Shown: positions 1-8,511 of the stretch, piece by piece
Position numbering within the stretch: the stretch's first letter is position 1
How the letters are laid out: each line of letters starts with the position of its first letter
DNA from: CAZLDI01 sp964558415
GTDB lineage: Bacteria; Chloroflexota; Dehalococcoidia; SM23-28-2; RBG-16-64-32
Direction: 5' to 3'
Assembly (NCBI GenBank): GCA_964558415.1
Contig: CAZLDI010000005.1
Coordinates: 102,697-166,696, forward strand
DNA: 64,000 nt
The notes under the pieces: generated by a model
Database searches by the model: none
Told to the model about the DNA's origin: nothing
The model's input: the letters and a program-made list of their open reading frames with translations, nothing else
Translations under genes and position numbers: made by a program

Positions 1-81
1 GCGTCCCCGGCGCCGGAGCCCCAGGAAAGCCCGCTGCCGACGCCAGCTCCGGCGACCAGCCAGGCGGAATCGGGTCGGTAA
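1..81 (+). CDS. C-terminal end of an unidentified protein (partial)
   Basis: Frame 1 is open from the window edge to a TAA at 79-81 and encodes 26 residues rich in Pro, Ala and Glu (begins ASPAPEPQES). Such Pro/Ala tails often end secreted or membrane proteins of GC-rich bacteria, but no domain is visible and no function can be given. It could also be chance open frame in GC-rich DNA. Confidence 0.4.
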   Translation, partial: ASPAPEPQESPLPTPAPATSQAESGR

Positions 82-128
82 ACCGGTACCTCGTCGGCCG
101 CCCTATGGCGCCTCCTTGTTGAGCGTTG

Positions 129-159
129 TTGACAGACGCCCTCGCTGCAGACATAGAAT
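129..159 (+). promoter_or_regulatory. Promoter of the GreA-like gene, near-leaderless
   Basis: TTGACA at 129-134 and TAGAAT at 154-159, spacer 19. The expected transcription start (about 166) is only a few bases before the ATG at 171, and no Shine-Dalgarno sequence lies between, so the transcript would be almost leaderless. The TTG at 126 would extend the reading frame upstream, but it overlaps the -35 box and is not a credible start. Confidence 0.55.
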
Positions 160-170
160 CTAATCCACTC

Positions 171-953
171 ATGGCTGATACGACTCTCGCAGAGGCCGCT
201 CTCCAGTACGCCGAGACGCTGACAGACTCTGCGCGCGCCACGTTGCTGCCGGAGCTCAACCGGTTTGTCCGCTGGTACGGTCCGGAGAAAGTCCTCGGCC
301 AGATGCGCGGGCATGACATTGAACTGTACTCGGAAGCGTTGGGCCCGGCGACGCCTGAGTCCACGCGTCGCGCGGACTGCGTTCGCGCCTTCTTCGTGTA
401 CCTCAAGAAAGCGGGCGTACTGGAAACCAATCTGTCCCTCCACCTGCGGCTGCGCAAGAGCAGCAAGTCCGGCGCGATCGGAGGCGCCGCCCAGCAATCC
501 CTTGTGGAGTTGACGGAAGATGGTGTCGGGGCGCTGCGCACCGAGCTCGATTCGCTGATGGAGCAGCGCATCGCTGTGCGCAAAGAGATCGGTAAGGCGA
601 TGCTCGATAAGGACTTCCGCGAGAACTCACCGCTGGACGCCGCGAAAGACAAGCAGGGACATATCGAAGCGCGAATCCGAGAGGTGGAGGGCACCCTTAA
701 GCGCGCCGTGGTCGTAGACAGCTCTCAGGCAGATCGGGTCACCGTAGGGAGCACCGTCCTCGTGCGCAACCTGGGTAGCGGGACCACTGCCAGGTACCAC
801 GTGGTCGGCCCGACGGAGGCGAATGCGGCCGACGGCAAGATATCCAGCGATTCACCGGTTGGGAAGGCGCTGCTGAAGCAGGCGGCCGGCGACGAAGTGG
901 AGGTATCGGCGCCGGCCGGAACGATGCGCCTTCGCATCGAAGAAGTCGGCTAG
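171..953 (+). CDS. GreA/GreB-family elongation factor with extra N-terminal helical domain
   Basis: Predicted 260 residues from ATG 171. Residues about 111-260 look like GreA/GreB: a coiled-coil hairpin with the acidic tip (DKDFRENSPLDAAKDKQ, about 146-162; GreA has a similar acid-Arg-Glu-Asn tip) followed by the C-terminal FKBP-like domain (ISSDSPVGKALL, GDEVEV). GreA rescues backtracked RNA polymerase by inserting the tip into the secondary channel. Residues 1-105 are not part of normal GreA (about 158 residues). They form a helical domain with a pattern like the SAM-like core-binding domain of tyrosine recombinases (ELNRFVRWYG, RADCVRAFFVYLKKAG), which may bind nucleic acid. The C-terminal assignment is firm; the N-terminal resemblance is by eye. 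It may be a secondary Gre paralogue rather than the housekeeping one. Confidence 0.75.
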   Translation: MADTTLAEAALQYAETLTDSARATLLPELNRFVRWYGPEKVLGQMRGHDIELYSEALGPATPESTRRADCVRAFFVYLKKAGVLETNLSLHLRLRKSSKSGAIGGAAQQSLVELTEDGVGALRTELDSLMEQRIAVRKEIGKAMLDKDFRENSPLDAAKDKQGHIEARIREVEGTLKRAVVVDSSQADRVTVGSTVLVRNLGSGTTARYHVVGPTEANAADGKISSDSPVGKALLKQAAGDEVEVSAPAGTMRLRIEEVG

Positions 954-992
954 CCTGTCCCGTCCGCCTCTCGCCGGAGAACCCGGAACGCC

Positions 993-1631
993 CTAACGGG
1001 GACGCAGGAGCTTCGGGAGCATGTCTTCGGGTCCGCTCGGCACCGTGAAGTGGTCGTTGATCTCTGGATCTTCGTACCCGGCAACGTATCGCCAGGTGCG
1101 GATGCCCACAACCGGTACGTTGATCTGGCGGCACAGCGCGAGCGCTTCGTCTCCCTTGCCAACCGGCACGTAGAGATAGAGCGGCGCGAGATTGGCGTAG
1201 GGCAACCACTCAAACCGGGCTACCGCCTCGCGTACAGTTTCGTTTGTCTCAACCTCGGCCACTATGCGCGCGTTGTTCTCCGGATGTTGGACGACGGCAA
1301 TGTCCGGGTAGGCCACGCTACCATCCGGCATCTCTATCCCCATAGAGCGCCGCGGCTGGTTGACGTATGTCTTATAGTCCCAGTGCTTCTCGGTCGGAAA
1401 GCCGAAACGCAGGCGGACGATGTCCGTCAGCGCGCGCTGGTGAACCGTCTGACGCGCCTCGCTGCGTAGCGCTGCCGTTGGCGGCACGTATGCCCGCGGC
1501 TGTCCGGGTGCCGGCGGAGCGCCTACCACCTGAGACAGCAGCAGGGACTGCGGCAAACCGCGCCTGATAACCGCGGCGGCGCGGTCGATCGCTCCCTCGA
1601 CTGATTCAGCGGATTCTGTGTCCTGGGACAT
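993..1631 (-). CDS. Hypothetical protein with PD-(D/E)XK-like core
   Basis: A 212-residue soluble protein starting at ATG 1631. The central part contains a conserved-looking core: PDIAVVQHPENNARIVAEVETNE around residues 128-150, where an Asp after Pro is followed by a beta strand ending E-x-E. That resembles the PD-(D/E)XK nuclease-like fold of many restriction-like and Uma2-like proteins. The C-terminal half (YANLAPLYLYVPVGKGDEALALC, shown here only as a feature of the fold) resembles the substrate-free part of such proteins. No partner gene is adjacent; it is divergent from the oxidase operon. No function can be assigned beyond a possible nuclease-like fold. Confidence 0.6.
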   Translation of the reverse strand: MSQDTESAESVEGAIDRAAAVIRRGLPQSLLLSQVVGAPPAPGQPRAYVPPTAALRSEARQTVHQRALTDIVRLRFGFPTEKHWDYKTYVNQPRRSMGIEMPDGSVAYPDIAVVQHPENNARIVAEVETNETVREAVARFEWLPYANLAPLYLYVPVGKGDEALALCRQINVPVVGIRTWRYVAGYEDPEINDHFTVPSGPEDMLPKLLRPR

Positions 1632-1721
1632 TCGCTCGCTCCGGAAAAATAGCCTGGTTCGCTAGTCGAGAGTATCAACGACGCCAGTCGCCAAGGGCAA
1701 GCCGGGTGCCCGGACGTTCCC

Positions 1722-1751
1722 TTGACACCCGCCGCGCGCGTTTGTGATATT
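1722..1751 (+). promoter_or_regulatory. Promoter of the cytochrome oxidase operon
   Basis: TTGACA at 1722-1727, 17-18 bases, then GATATT/TGATAT at 1745-1751. This is the only clear promoter before ctaA, and genes up to ctaF follow with short gaps or overlaps. A three-codon ORF (ATG 1759 to TGA) lies between the promoter and the ctaA ATG at 1793. Confidence 0.5.
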
Positions 1752-1792
1752 TGACACAATGGTTCGCTGATCGCGCACTACACTACCTTGAG

Positions 1793-2746
1793 ATGCAGAA
1801 AGCCACAGCGCTACCCAGGGGGAGCGGTTTCTCACTCGGCGGTCACACCGTCCTGGAGTTCCGCTGGTTCGCCCTGTTCACAGCTATCGCGACGTACGGA
1901 CTCATTGTCTTGGGCGGCGTCGTCCGCGCCACCGATTCCGGCACCGCCTGCCCGGACTGGCCGCTCTGTCACGGACAGGTGATCCCCCCGTTCGAAACGA
2001 AGGTCCTGATCGAGTTTTCACACCGTCTTGTCGCCTCTGTCGTCGGTCTGCTGATTCTCATCACGGCCCTGTGGGCATGGCGGCGTTACCGCGAGCACCC
2101 CGTGATGCCCAGAGCGGCGGTAACTGCGGCGCTGCTCCTCACCACTCAGGTGATCGTCGGTGGCGTGACGGTGGGGACAGAGACACAGGCTTCGGTCGTA
2201 GCGATGCACCTCACTATCGCGCTGGGTCTGCTGGCCACGCTCATCACTATCGTTGTGGAGGCGTTCATCGTTGTGCTGCCCGGCGCCGCACGGGCGGGTT
2301 CGCAGGTCTCGCTGCTGGGTGTCACCGCGCTTATCGCCACGTTTGTACTCATCATCAGCGGCGCGTACGTCTCTCAGACCGGCGCTGGTCTCGCCTACCC
2401 GGACTGGCCCCTTTTCGACGGGAAACTCGTCTCCGCGGGCGGCAGGCTGGCCGACCTGCACTACGCCCACCGCCTGATCGCGGCCACCGTGGGCGTCCTC
2501 CTGCTCACTTACGTTGCTCGCACCCTGCGCGGTCAAGGCGACCCACTGCTCCGGACGGCGCTCGTCTCCGCCTTCGGGCTATATGTCGCACAGGTGCTTC
2601 TGGGTGCTTCCAACATCTGGTTCGATCTGGCGACCTCGGTGCGCATTGCTCATCTGGCTCTGGCGTCCGCCCTCTGGGGCGTGCTAGTGTTCGGCGTGGC
2701 GTGGGCATCTCGCAGCTGGATGGAGAACGTGGAGGGTACTGCCTAG
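1793..2746 (+). CDS. ctaA: Heme A synthase (COX15/CtaA family)
   Basis: Integral membrane enzyme that oxidises the heme O methyl group to a formyl group, giving heme A for the oxidase encoded downstream. Predicted 317 residues with about eight membrane segments. Residues about 38-59 hold the family signature VLGGVVRATDSG followed by the cysteine pair CPDWPLC. Heme-ligand histidines are visible in FSHRLVAS, MHLTIAL, YAHRLIAAT and RIAHLAL, two in each half of the pseudo-symmetric protein. A second CPDWPLC-like loop (AYPDWPLF) lacks the cysteines. I chose ATG 1793; the TTG at 1751 would add 14 residues but overlaps the promoter. It is one base from ctaB. Confidence 0.92.
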   Translation: MQKATALPRGSGFSLGGHTVLEFRWFALFTAIATYGLIVLGGVVRATDSGTACPDWPLCHGQVIPPFETKVLIEFSHRLVASVVGLLILITALWAWRRYREHPVMPRAAVTAALLLTTQVIVGGVTVGTETQASVVAMHLTIALGLLATLITIVVEAFIVVLPGAARAGSQVSLLGVTALIATFVLIISGAYVSQTGAGLAYPDWPLFDGKLVSAGGRLADLHYAHRLIAATVGVLLLTYVARTLRGQGDPLLRTALVSAFGLYVAQVLLGASNIWFDLATSVRIAHLALASALWGVLVFGVAWASRSWMENVEGTA

Positions 2747-2747
2747 A

Positions 2748-3653
2748 ATGCTGACTGTGGCGACGACAACGCGAGTTGCCCGCGATGCCCGCGAGACACT
2801 TCTCGCCTACGTTCGCCTGACGAAGCCGCGCATCGTCGCGCTGTTGGTGATCACCACCGTTCCAGCGATGATGCTCGCAGAGGGGGGCTTCCCGCCAGTC
2901 TGGCTGGTGCTCGCGACGGTACTCGGCGGCTCGGTCGTCGCCGGGGGCGCGAACGCGATGAATATGTACTTCGACCGCGACATCGATGGGCTGATGCTAC
3001 GGACTCGCGAACGGCCGCTGCCCGCCGGCCAGGTGGAGCCGGAGAGAGCGGCGTTGTTCGGCATGGTGCTGGGCGCAGCCGGGTTCGTCTTCATGAATTT
3101 GACCGTCAACCTGCTGGCCGCTTCCCTGACTATCGGCGCGTTCGCCTTCTACGTCGTCGTTTATACGTTGATCCTGAAACGCAACACACCGCACAACATC
3201 GTCATCGGCGGGGCTGCGGGCGCGCTCCCACCAGTTATCGGCTGGGCAGCCGTCACGGGAGAGATCGCGCTGCCGGCTCTGTTCATGTTCGCTATCGTGA
3301 CGCTCTGGACGCCCCCCCATTTCTGGGCGCTCTCCCTCAACTACAGCAGCGACTACAAGCGCGCCGGCGTGCCGATGCTGCCCGTGGTCGCCGGGCCGGA
3401 AGAGACGAAGCGCCAGATGCTGCTGTACACCATCGGCCTGGTAGCCGTTTCGCTCGCCCTTGCCGTCTTCAGCGCACTAGGGCTGTTGTACGCAGTCTCG
3501 GCAACAGCGTTGGGCGCCGGGTTCCTCTACTTCGCGGTACAGCTCTGGCTGGGTGGGTCAGCACGGTCGTCGACCACGCTATTTCGCTACTCTATCCTCT
3601 ACCTCGGCCTGCTCTTCATAGCGATAGCCGCAGATGCCCTGGTGGATGGCTGA
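2748..3653 (+). CDS. ctaB: Protoheme IX farnesyltransferase (heme O synthase)
   Basis: UbiA-family prenyltransferase of 301 residues that attaches a farnesyl group to heme B, the step before CtaA. The first Asp-rich motif (NAMNMYFDRDIDGLMLRT, residues about 65-82) and the second polar loop (YSSDYKRAGVPMLPV, about 200-214) are both present, with nine or so membrane helices. ATG 2748 follows the ctaA stop by one base, so translation is probably coupled. Confidence 0.95.
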   Translation: MLTVATTTRVARDARETLLAYVRLTKPRIVALLVITTVPAMMLAEGGFPPVWLVLATVLGGSVVAGGANAMNMYFDRDIDGLMLRTRERPLPAGQVEPERAALFGMVLGAAGFVFMNLTVNLLAASLTIGAFAFYVVVYTLILKRNTPHNIVIGGAAGALPPVIGWAAVTGEIALPALFMFAIVTLWTPPHFWALSLNYSSDYKRAGVPMLPVVAGPEETKRQMLLYTIGLVAVSLALAVFSALGLLYAVSATALGAGFLYFAVQLWLGGSARSSTTLFRYSILYLGLLFIAIAADALVDG

Positions 3654-3726
3654 TGTCCGCGGACTCAGTCGCGTTGACCCACCGCCGCGCCCTGCCACAT
3701 CATATCGTGCAGAATTGGCCTCATCG

Positions 3727-4578
3727 ATGACGCGAATCGCGAGATTCCTGGCGGCAAAGACGGCCGGCGCGCGCCGGCTTGCCCTGCCCGTTGCCTTGCT
3801 CTTCACGCTGGCGCTGCTGGTTTCGGCGTGCGACACTGATACGCCCCAGAACACCTTCGATACGAAGGGGCCGGTGGCAGACAAACAGGCCGAACTCTTC
3901 TACCTGGCGATGTGGCCTGCCCTCGTCATCATGATTCTCGTTGAGGGTCTGCTGGTGCTGATGCTCCTGCGCTTCAGGCGGCGGGCCGGCGACAAGCTGC
4001 CGAAGCAGACACATGGCAACACCCCGCTGGAGATCGCCTGGACTATTGCGCCGGCGGTGCTGCTCTTGATCATCGGCGCCATCATGCTGCCGGCGATATT
4101 CGACCTGGGACGCGCGCCTGCGGATGACGCCCTCAAGATCAAGGTCATCGGCCAGCAGTGGAACTGGACGTTCGAGTATACAGACATCAAGGACGCGGAT
4201 GGGAACCCGCTCAGCACGATACCCAGGCCGGGAACGCCCACGGAGTTCCATATACCTGTCGGCCGCGAGATCGGGTTCACGGTCACGGCGACAGACGTCA
4301 TACACAGCTTCTGGATTCCCAAGCTGGGAGGGAAACTGGACGCCATCCCCGGCGCCGGCCACGAGAACGTCATGTGGCTACGCGCCGACGAGCCCGGTTC
4401 CTACTCCGGGCAGTGCGTGGAGCTCTGCGGGCTTGACCATGCGCTCATGAAGATGGTGGTTGTGGCGGAAAGCGAGGAGGACTTCAACGCCTGGGTGGCG
4501 GAGATGCAGGCCGGAGTGGCCGCCGGGACCTCCGGCGCCGACCGCGACGCGCCAGCCGCGGTCGCAGCAGAGGAATAG
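3727..4578 (+). CDS. ctaC: Cytochrome c oxidase subunit II (lipoprotein type)
   Basis: Carries the CuA centre that takes electrons from cytochrome c or another donor. Predicted 283 residues. A signal peptide ends in the lipobox LVSAC with Cys35 as the lipid site. Two membrane helices follow, then the cupredoxin domain. CuA ligands are visible: His193 (DVIHSFW), Cys230, Glu232, Cys234, His238 and Met241 (QCVELCGLDHALMKM). The aromatic patch QQWNWTFEY is intact. No C-terminal heme-c domain (CxxCH) is present, so this is aa3-like rather than a fused caa3 subunit. ATG 3727 gives a sensible signal peptide; the longer frame from 3634 runs back into ctaB. Confidence 0.93.
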   Translation: MTRIARFLAAKTAGARRLALPVALLFTLALLVSACDTDTPQNTFDTKGPVADKQAELFYLAMWPALVIMILVEGLLVLMLLRFRRRAGDKLPKQTHGNTPLEIAWTIAPAVLLLIIGAIMLPAIFDLGRAPADDALKIKVIGQQWNWTFEYTDIKDADGNPLSTIPRPGTPTEFHIPVGREIGFTVTATDVIHSFWIPKLGGKLDAIPGAGHENVMWLRADEPGSYSGQCVELCGLDHALMKMVVVAESEEDFNAWVAEMQAGVAAGTSGADRDAPAAVAAEE

Positions 4579-4580
4579 GT

Positions 4581-6500
4581 ATGGCAACGGTCTTCGAACC
4601 CGGACAACCCACCGTGGTCGGCGCGCTTGCCGGCGTGCGCGCAGCCGCCGAAAAGCAGTACAGCATCTGGAGCTGGATAGCGACCGTCGACCACAAGCGG
4701 ATCGGCGTCATGTACGGCGTCTCCGCGTTCTTGTTTTTTCTTCTCGGGGGAGTGGAGGCGCTCCTCCTCCGCGCGCAGCTGGCCGTGCCGAACGGCGACG
4801 TCCTGAATGCGGACCAGTACAACCGCCTGCTCACGATGCATGGGACGACGATGGTCTTCATGGTTGTCATGCCGATGAGCGCAGCGTTTTTCAACCTCAT
4901 GACGCCGCTGATGATCGGCGCGCGAGATGTGGCGTTCCCGCGGCTCAACGCTTTCAGCTACTGGGTGTTCCTGGCCGGGGGCTTATTTATGAACGCCAGC
5001 TTCTTCACCGGCGATATCTTCGGTGGCGAGCTAGGCGCGCCGGATGCCGGCTGGTTCGGCTACTCCCCGCTGACCTCCAAGACGTTCTCGCCAGACCACG
5101 GCGTTGACTTCTGGGCGCTGGGTCTTCAGATGCTGGGCGTGGCCTCGCTGGCGGGAGGCTTCAACTTTATCGTTACGATCCTCAACATGCGCGCGCCCGG
5201 CATGACCCTGTTCCGCATGCCGCTATTCGTCTGGATGACCCTGGTCACGTCGTTTCTCCTCATCTTCGCGATGCCGATAATCGCCGTCGCCCTGTTCGAA
5301 CTGGAGTTCGACCGCCTCTTCGGAGCGAACTTCTTCAACACGGACAAGGGGGGCAGCCCGCTCCTCTGGCAGCACATGTTCTGGCTCTTCGGCCACCCGG
5401 AGGTGTACATCCTGATCCTGCCGGCCATGGGCATCGTTTCGGAAGTGTTGCCAACGTTCTCCCGGAAACCACTGTTTGGGTACCCGTTCGTCGTCTTTTC
5501 CGGCGTCGCCATCGCCTTCATGAGCTGGGGCGTCTGGGCGCACCACATGTACACCGTCGGCCTGGGCACGGTGGCCAACTCAGCGTTCGGCATTTCGACG
5601 ATCCTGATCGGTGTACCTACCGGCGTGAAGATCTTCAACTGGATGGCGACGCTCTGGGGCGGATCGATCCGCTTGACGGCGCCGTTGATGTTCGCCGTCG
5701 GCTTCGTCGCGATGTTCACGATCGGCGGGCTGAGCGGCATCACGCACTCCATGGTGCCCTCCGATTACCAGCAGCAAGACACGTATTACGTCGTCGCGCA
5801 CTTCCATTATGTCCTGTTCGGCGGCGCCATATTCGGACTCTTCGCCGGCGCTTACTACTGGTTCCCCAAGTTCACCGGTAGGCTGATGCACGATGGCTGG
5901 GGCCACGTCCAGTTCTGGCTGATGATGATCGGCTTCAACCTCACGTTCTTCCCCATGCATATGTCAGGGCTGCTGGGAATGCCGCGTCGGATCTCGACGT
6001 ATTCGGATGGTCAGGGCTGGGACCTCTGGAACATGATGTCCACCACCGGTGCGGTCGTCATCGCGCTGTCGATGGTCGTGTTCATGGCCAACTTCATCAT
6101 CAGCCTCCGGCGCGGCGAGAAGTCCGGCAACGACCCGTGGGACGGCCGCACGCTCGAATGGTCGATCCCCTCGCCGCCGCCGCACTATAACTTCCGGGAG
6201 ATCCCCACTGTTCACGGGCTGGATGACTTCTGGCACCAGAAATACGCGGAGGACGCTCAGGGTAACCCGGTACCGGTGGTCGCCGGCGCTTCTGCCGAAG
6301 AAGAGGATGAGCACGAGGGCCATGGCATTCACATGCCCTCGCCGTCTTACTTCCCGCTCATCGCCGCGCTGGGCCTGCCGATCATCGCGTCCGGCTTGAT
6401 CTACGACTACGCGCTCGTCGCCGTTGGCGTTGTGGTTTTGTTCGTGGGCATCTATGGATGGGCGCTGGAGCCGGCGACCGAGGACGAGGAAGGGCACTAA
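4581..6500 (+). CDS. ctaD: Cytochrome c oxidase subunit I
   Basis: Catalytic heme-copper subunit, 639 residues, with the heme a/heme a3-CuB site. Ligand regions are visible: TMHGTTMVF (heme a His), WLFGHPEVYILILP (CuB His with the cross-linked Tyr and the Glu-type K/D channel region), WAHHMYTVG (two CuB His) and AHFHYVLFGG (heme a3 and heme a His). After the twelve core helices, a His/Glu-rich hydrophilic linker (about 565-585) and two further membrane helices extend the C terminus. Starts two bases after ctaC and its TAA overlaps the ctaE start. Confidence 0.96.
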   Translation: MATVFEPGQPTVVGALAGVRAAAEKQYSIWSWIATVDHKRIGVMYGVSAFLFFLLGGVEALLLRAQLAVPNGDVLNADQYNRLLTMHGTTMVFMVVMPMSAAFFNLMTPLMIGARDVAFPRLNAFSYWVFLAGGLFMNASFFTGDIFGGELGAPDAGWFGYSPLTSKTFSPDHGVDFWALGLQMLGVASLAGGFNFIVTILNMRAPGMTLFRMPLFVWMTLVTSFLLIFAMPIIAVALFELEFDRLFGANFFNTDKGGSPLLWQHMFWLFGHPEVYILILPAMGIVSEVLPTFSRKPLFGYPFVVFSGVAIAFMSWGVWAHHMYTVGLGTVANSAFGISTILIGVPTGVKIFNWMATLWGGSIRLTAPLMFAVGFVAMFTIGGLSGITHSMVPSDYQQQDTYYVVAHFHYVLFGGAIFGLFAGAYYWFPKFTGRLMHDGWGHVQFWLMMIGFNLTFFPMHMSGLLGMPRRISTYSDGQGWDLWNMMSTTGAVVIALSMVVFMANFIISLRRGEKSGNDPWDGRTLEWSIPSPPPHYNFREIPTVHGLDDFWHQKYAEDAQGNPVPVVAGASAEEEDEHEGHGIHMPSPSYFPLIAALGLPIIASGLIYDYALVAVGVVVLFVGIYGWALEPATEDEEGH

Positions 6501-7141
6501 TGGCCCAGGCGGTCGCCACCGGACACTCCCTGGAGACATCCACGGGGCTCGACAACCGGAAGCTGCTGATGTGGCTCTTCCTGGGATCGGAATGTCTGTT
6601 CTTCGGCTCGCTGATCGCAGCCTATCTGCTTTACCGCGGCCAGGACGCGGCCGGGCTCGTGGTGCCGCCCTGTCCGACCGACTGCACCACGGCGGATGGG
6701 GTGGTCCACAAGGGGCTTTTCGACATCCCGTTCACCTCCGTCAGCGCCTTTCAGTTGCTGATGAGCAGCGTGACGATGGTGCTGGCGCTCGCGGCGATTC
6801 AGCGAGGCAACATACGCGGCATGCGCCTGTGGTTGTTCGCGACCGCGCTTCTCGGTTCACTGTTCGTCGCGGGCCAGGCGTACGAGTTCACTCAGTTTTA
6901 CCACGAGGGCTTGACGCTGGAGACCAATCTGTTCGGAACGACGTTCTTTGTCCTGACGGGATTCCACGGCGCGCACGTGACGATAGGCATCGTGATCCTG
7001 CTCTCTCTCTTCGCCTGGTCTTTGCAGGGGAAGCTGACGCAGGAGAAGAGCTTGAACGTTGAGCTCGCCGGCCTGTACTGGCACTTTGTTGATATCGTAT
7101 GGATTGTGATCTTCACGCTGGTCTACCTGATCCAGCCGTAA
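6500..7141 (+). CDS. ctaE: Cytochrome c oxidase subunit III
   Basis: Membrane subunit of 213 residues with about five helices, shorter than the seven-helix mitochondrial form, as in many SoxM-type oxidases. Family features are FLGSECLFFGSLIAAYLLYR near the N terminus and FHGAHVTIGI and YWHFVDIVWIVIF in the last two helices. The ATG at 6500 overlaps the ctaD stop (TAATG), so translation is coupled. A roughly 20-residue loop with two Cys (PCPTDCTTADG) follows the first helix and is presumably outside. Confidence 0.93.
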   Translation: MAQAVATGHSLETSTGLDNRKLLMWLFLGSECLFFGSLIAAYLLYRGQDAAGLVVPPCPTDCTTADGVVHKGLFDIPFTSVSAFQLLMSSVTMVLALAAIQRGNIRGMRLWLFATALLGSLFVAGQAYEFTQFYHEGLTLETNLFGTTFFVLTGFHGAHVTIGIVILLSLFAWSLQGKLTQEKSLNVELAGLYWHFVDIVWIVIFTLVYLIQP

Positions 7142-7157
7142 AGCAGAGGATGAGACG

Positions 7158-7511
7158 ATGACGCTGGCCGAATACCGCAAGAGCAAAGAGGCGCCCCACG
7201 CGGAATCGGCGCACGATGCCGGCGCGCATGCGGAGCGCCACCCGGACGCGCTGGAGTACGCCAAAATCGGCACGGTGCTGGGCATCATCACCGCGATCGA
7301 GATAGCGATCTACTACCTGGGCCTTTCGCACACCGCGCTGGTGCTCTTTCTACTGGCCCTCTCCGCCATCAAGTTCAGCATGGTGGTCCTCTGGTTTATG
7401 CACCTGAAGTTCGACCACCGCCTCTTCTCCAGCATGTTCCTGATCGGCCTGGTCCTCGCTATGATCATTTTCACCATTGCCCTCTCCACTATCGGGGGCA
7501 AGCTCGTCTAG
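7158..7511 (+). CDS. ctaF: Cytochrome c oxidase subunit IV (prokaryotic type)
   Basis: Small membrane protein of 117 residues: a hydrophilic His/Glu-rich N terminus and three membrane helices (about 36-110) typical of the COX4_pro family. The motif MVVLWFMHLKFDHRLFS in the middle loop is characteristic. Follows ctaE by 16 bases in the same operon. Confidence 0.88.
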   Translation: MTLAEYRKSKEAPHAESAHDAGAHAERHPDALEYAKIGTVLGIITAIEIAIYYLGLSHTALVLFLLALSAIKFSMVVLWFMHLKFDHRLFSSMFLIGLVLAMIIFTIALSTIGGKLV

Positions 7512-7634
7512 GCGATGGGAAATGCGCAATCGGCAATTGGGAAGACCTCCCGCCGCACGTATCTTAGCAACCTTACTTCGCCGGTCGCCCGCTAGCCACG
7601 GTACGAGTCCGCTCCACGCCGTGCGAGGCGGTGT

Positions 7635-8504
7635 ATGACTCTCTTCGAAGATATCGGCGGCCACGAGTGGCTGGACTGGCACCTCCACCTGGACGTCGTA
7701 CTGCTCTGCGTTGGCCTCGTGCTCGCATATTTGTGGGCGATCAGCAACCTTCGTCCGCGGATATCCGACGCGGGGCGAGTCCGAAGCTCCCAGCAGGTGT
7801 TGTTCTTCAGCGGCGTCGCGACGATCTACGTCGCCACCGGCACGCCGCTACACGACCTGAGCGAGAACTACCTGCTGAGCGCGCACATGGTGCAGCACCT
7901 GCTCCTGACGCTCGTCGCGCCCCCGCTGATCATCGCCGGGGTGCCCGGCTGGCTCTGGGAAGCGATGCTCGGCGGGCGGCGCGTACTGCCTCTGGCGAAG
8001 GTCGCGCTGCATCCCCTGGTCGCCTTCGGCTTCTTCAACTTCATGCTCGTCCTCACGCACCTGCCGCATGTCGTGGACTACGCGCTGCAGGAGCACTGGT
8101 TCCACTTCCTCGTGCACGGGGCGCTCGTATCGTCAGCGCTGATGATGTGGTGGCCTATCGTCGGCGGCTTGCCACGCCTGCCGCGCCTGGCGGACCCGCT
8201 TCAGATGGGTTACATGTTCGTGCAGTCGCTGCTGCCGGCGGTCATCGCTTCGTTCATCACGTTCTCCCGTACGGCGGTCTATGACTTCTACGAAGCAGCG
8301 CCGCGCATCTGGGGTCTGAGCGCGGTGGAGGACCAGCAGATAGGGGGCGGCTTGATGAAGCTCACCGGCACGCTGATCCTCTGGAGCTTCATCGCCGTCG
8401 CCTTCTTCCGCTGGTACGAGCGCGATCAACGCGCGGACCAGGAGCCACGCTGGTCCGACGTGGAGGCCGAGCTGCAGGAGATGGGGATCAGCGAGCGGCG
8501 GTAG
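7635..8504 (+). CDS. ctaG: Cytochrome c oxidase assembly protein, CtaG (caa3_CtaG) family
   Basis: Polytopic membrane protein of 289 residues with about seven helices. Conserved features of the family include the HMVQHLLLTLVAPPLIIAG segment and the WWPIVGGLPRLPRLADPLQMGYMF loop. In Bacillus the family is needed for caa3 oxidase activity, probably for CuA/CuB assembly. It lies 123 bases after ctaF; the gap holds no clear terminator or promoter, so it may still be part of the operon. Confidence 0.85.
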   Translation: MTLFEDIGGHEWLDWHLHLDVVLLCVGLVLAYLWAISNLRPRISDAGRVRSSQQVLFFSGVATIYVATGTPLHDLSENYLLSAHMVQHLLLTLVAPPLIIAGVPGWLWEAMLGGRRVLPLAKVALHPLVAFGFFNFMLVLTHLPHVVDYALQEHWFHFLVHGALVSSALMMWWPIVGGLPRLPRLADPLQMGYMFVQSLLPAVIASFITFSRTAVYDFYEAAPRIWGLSAVEDQQIGGGLMKLTGTLILWSFIAVAFFRWYERDQRADQEPRWSDVEAELQEMGISERR

Positions 8505-8511
8505 GCGCCGT

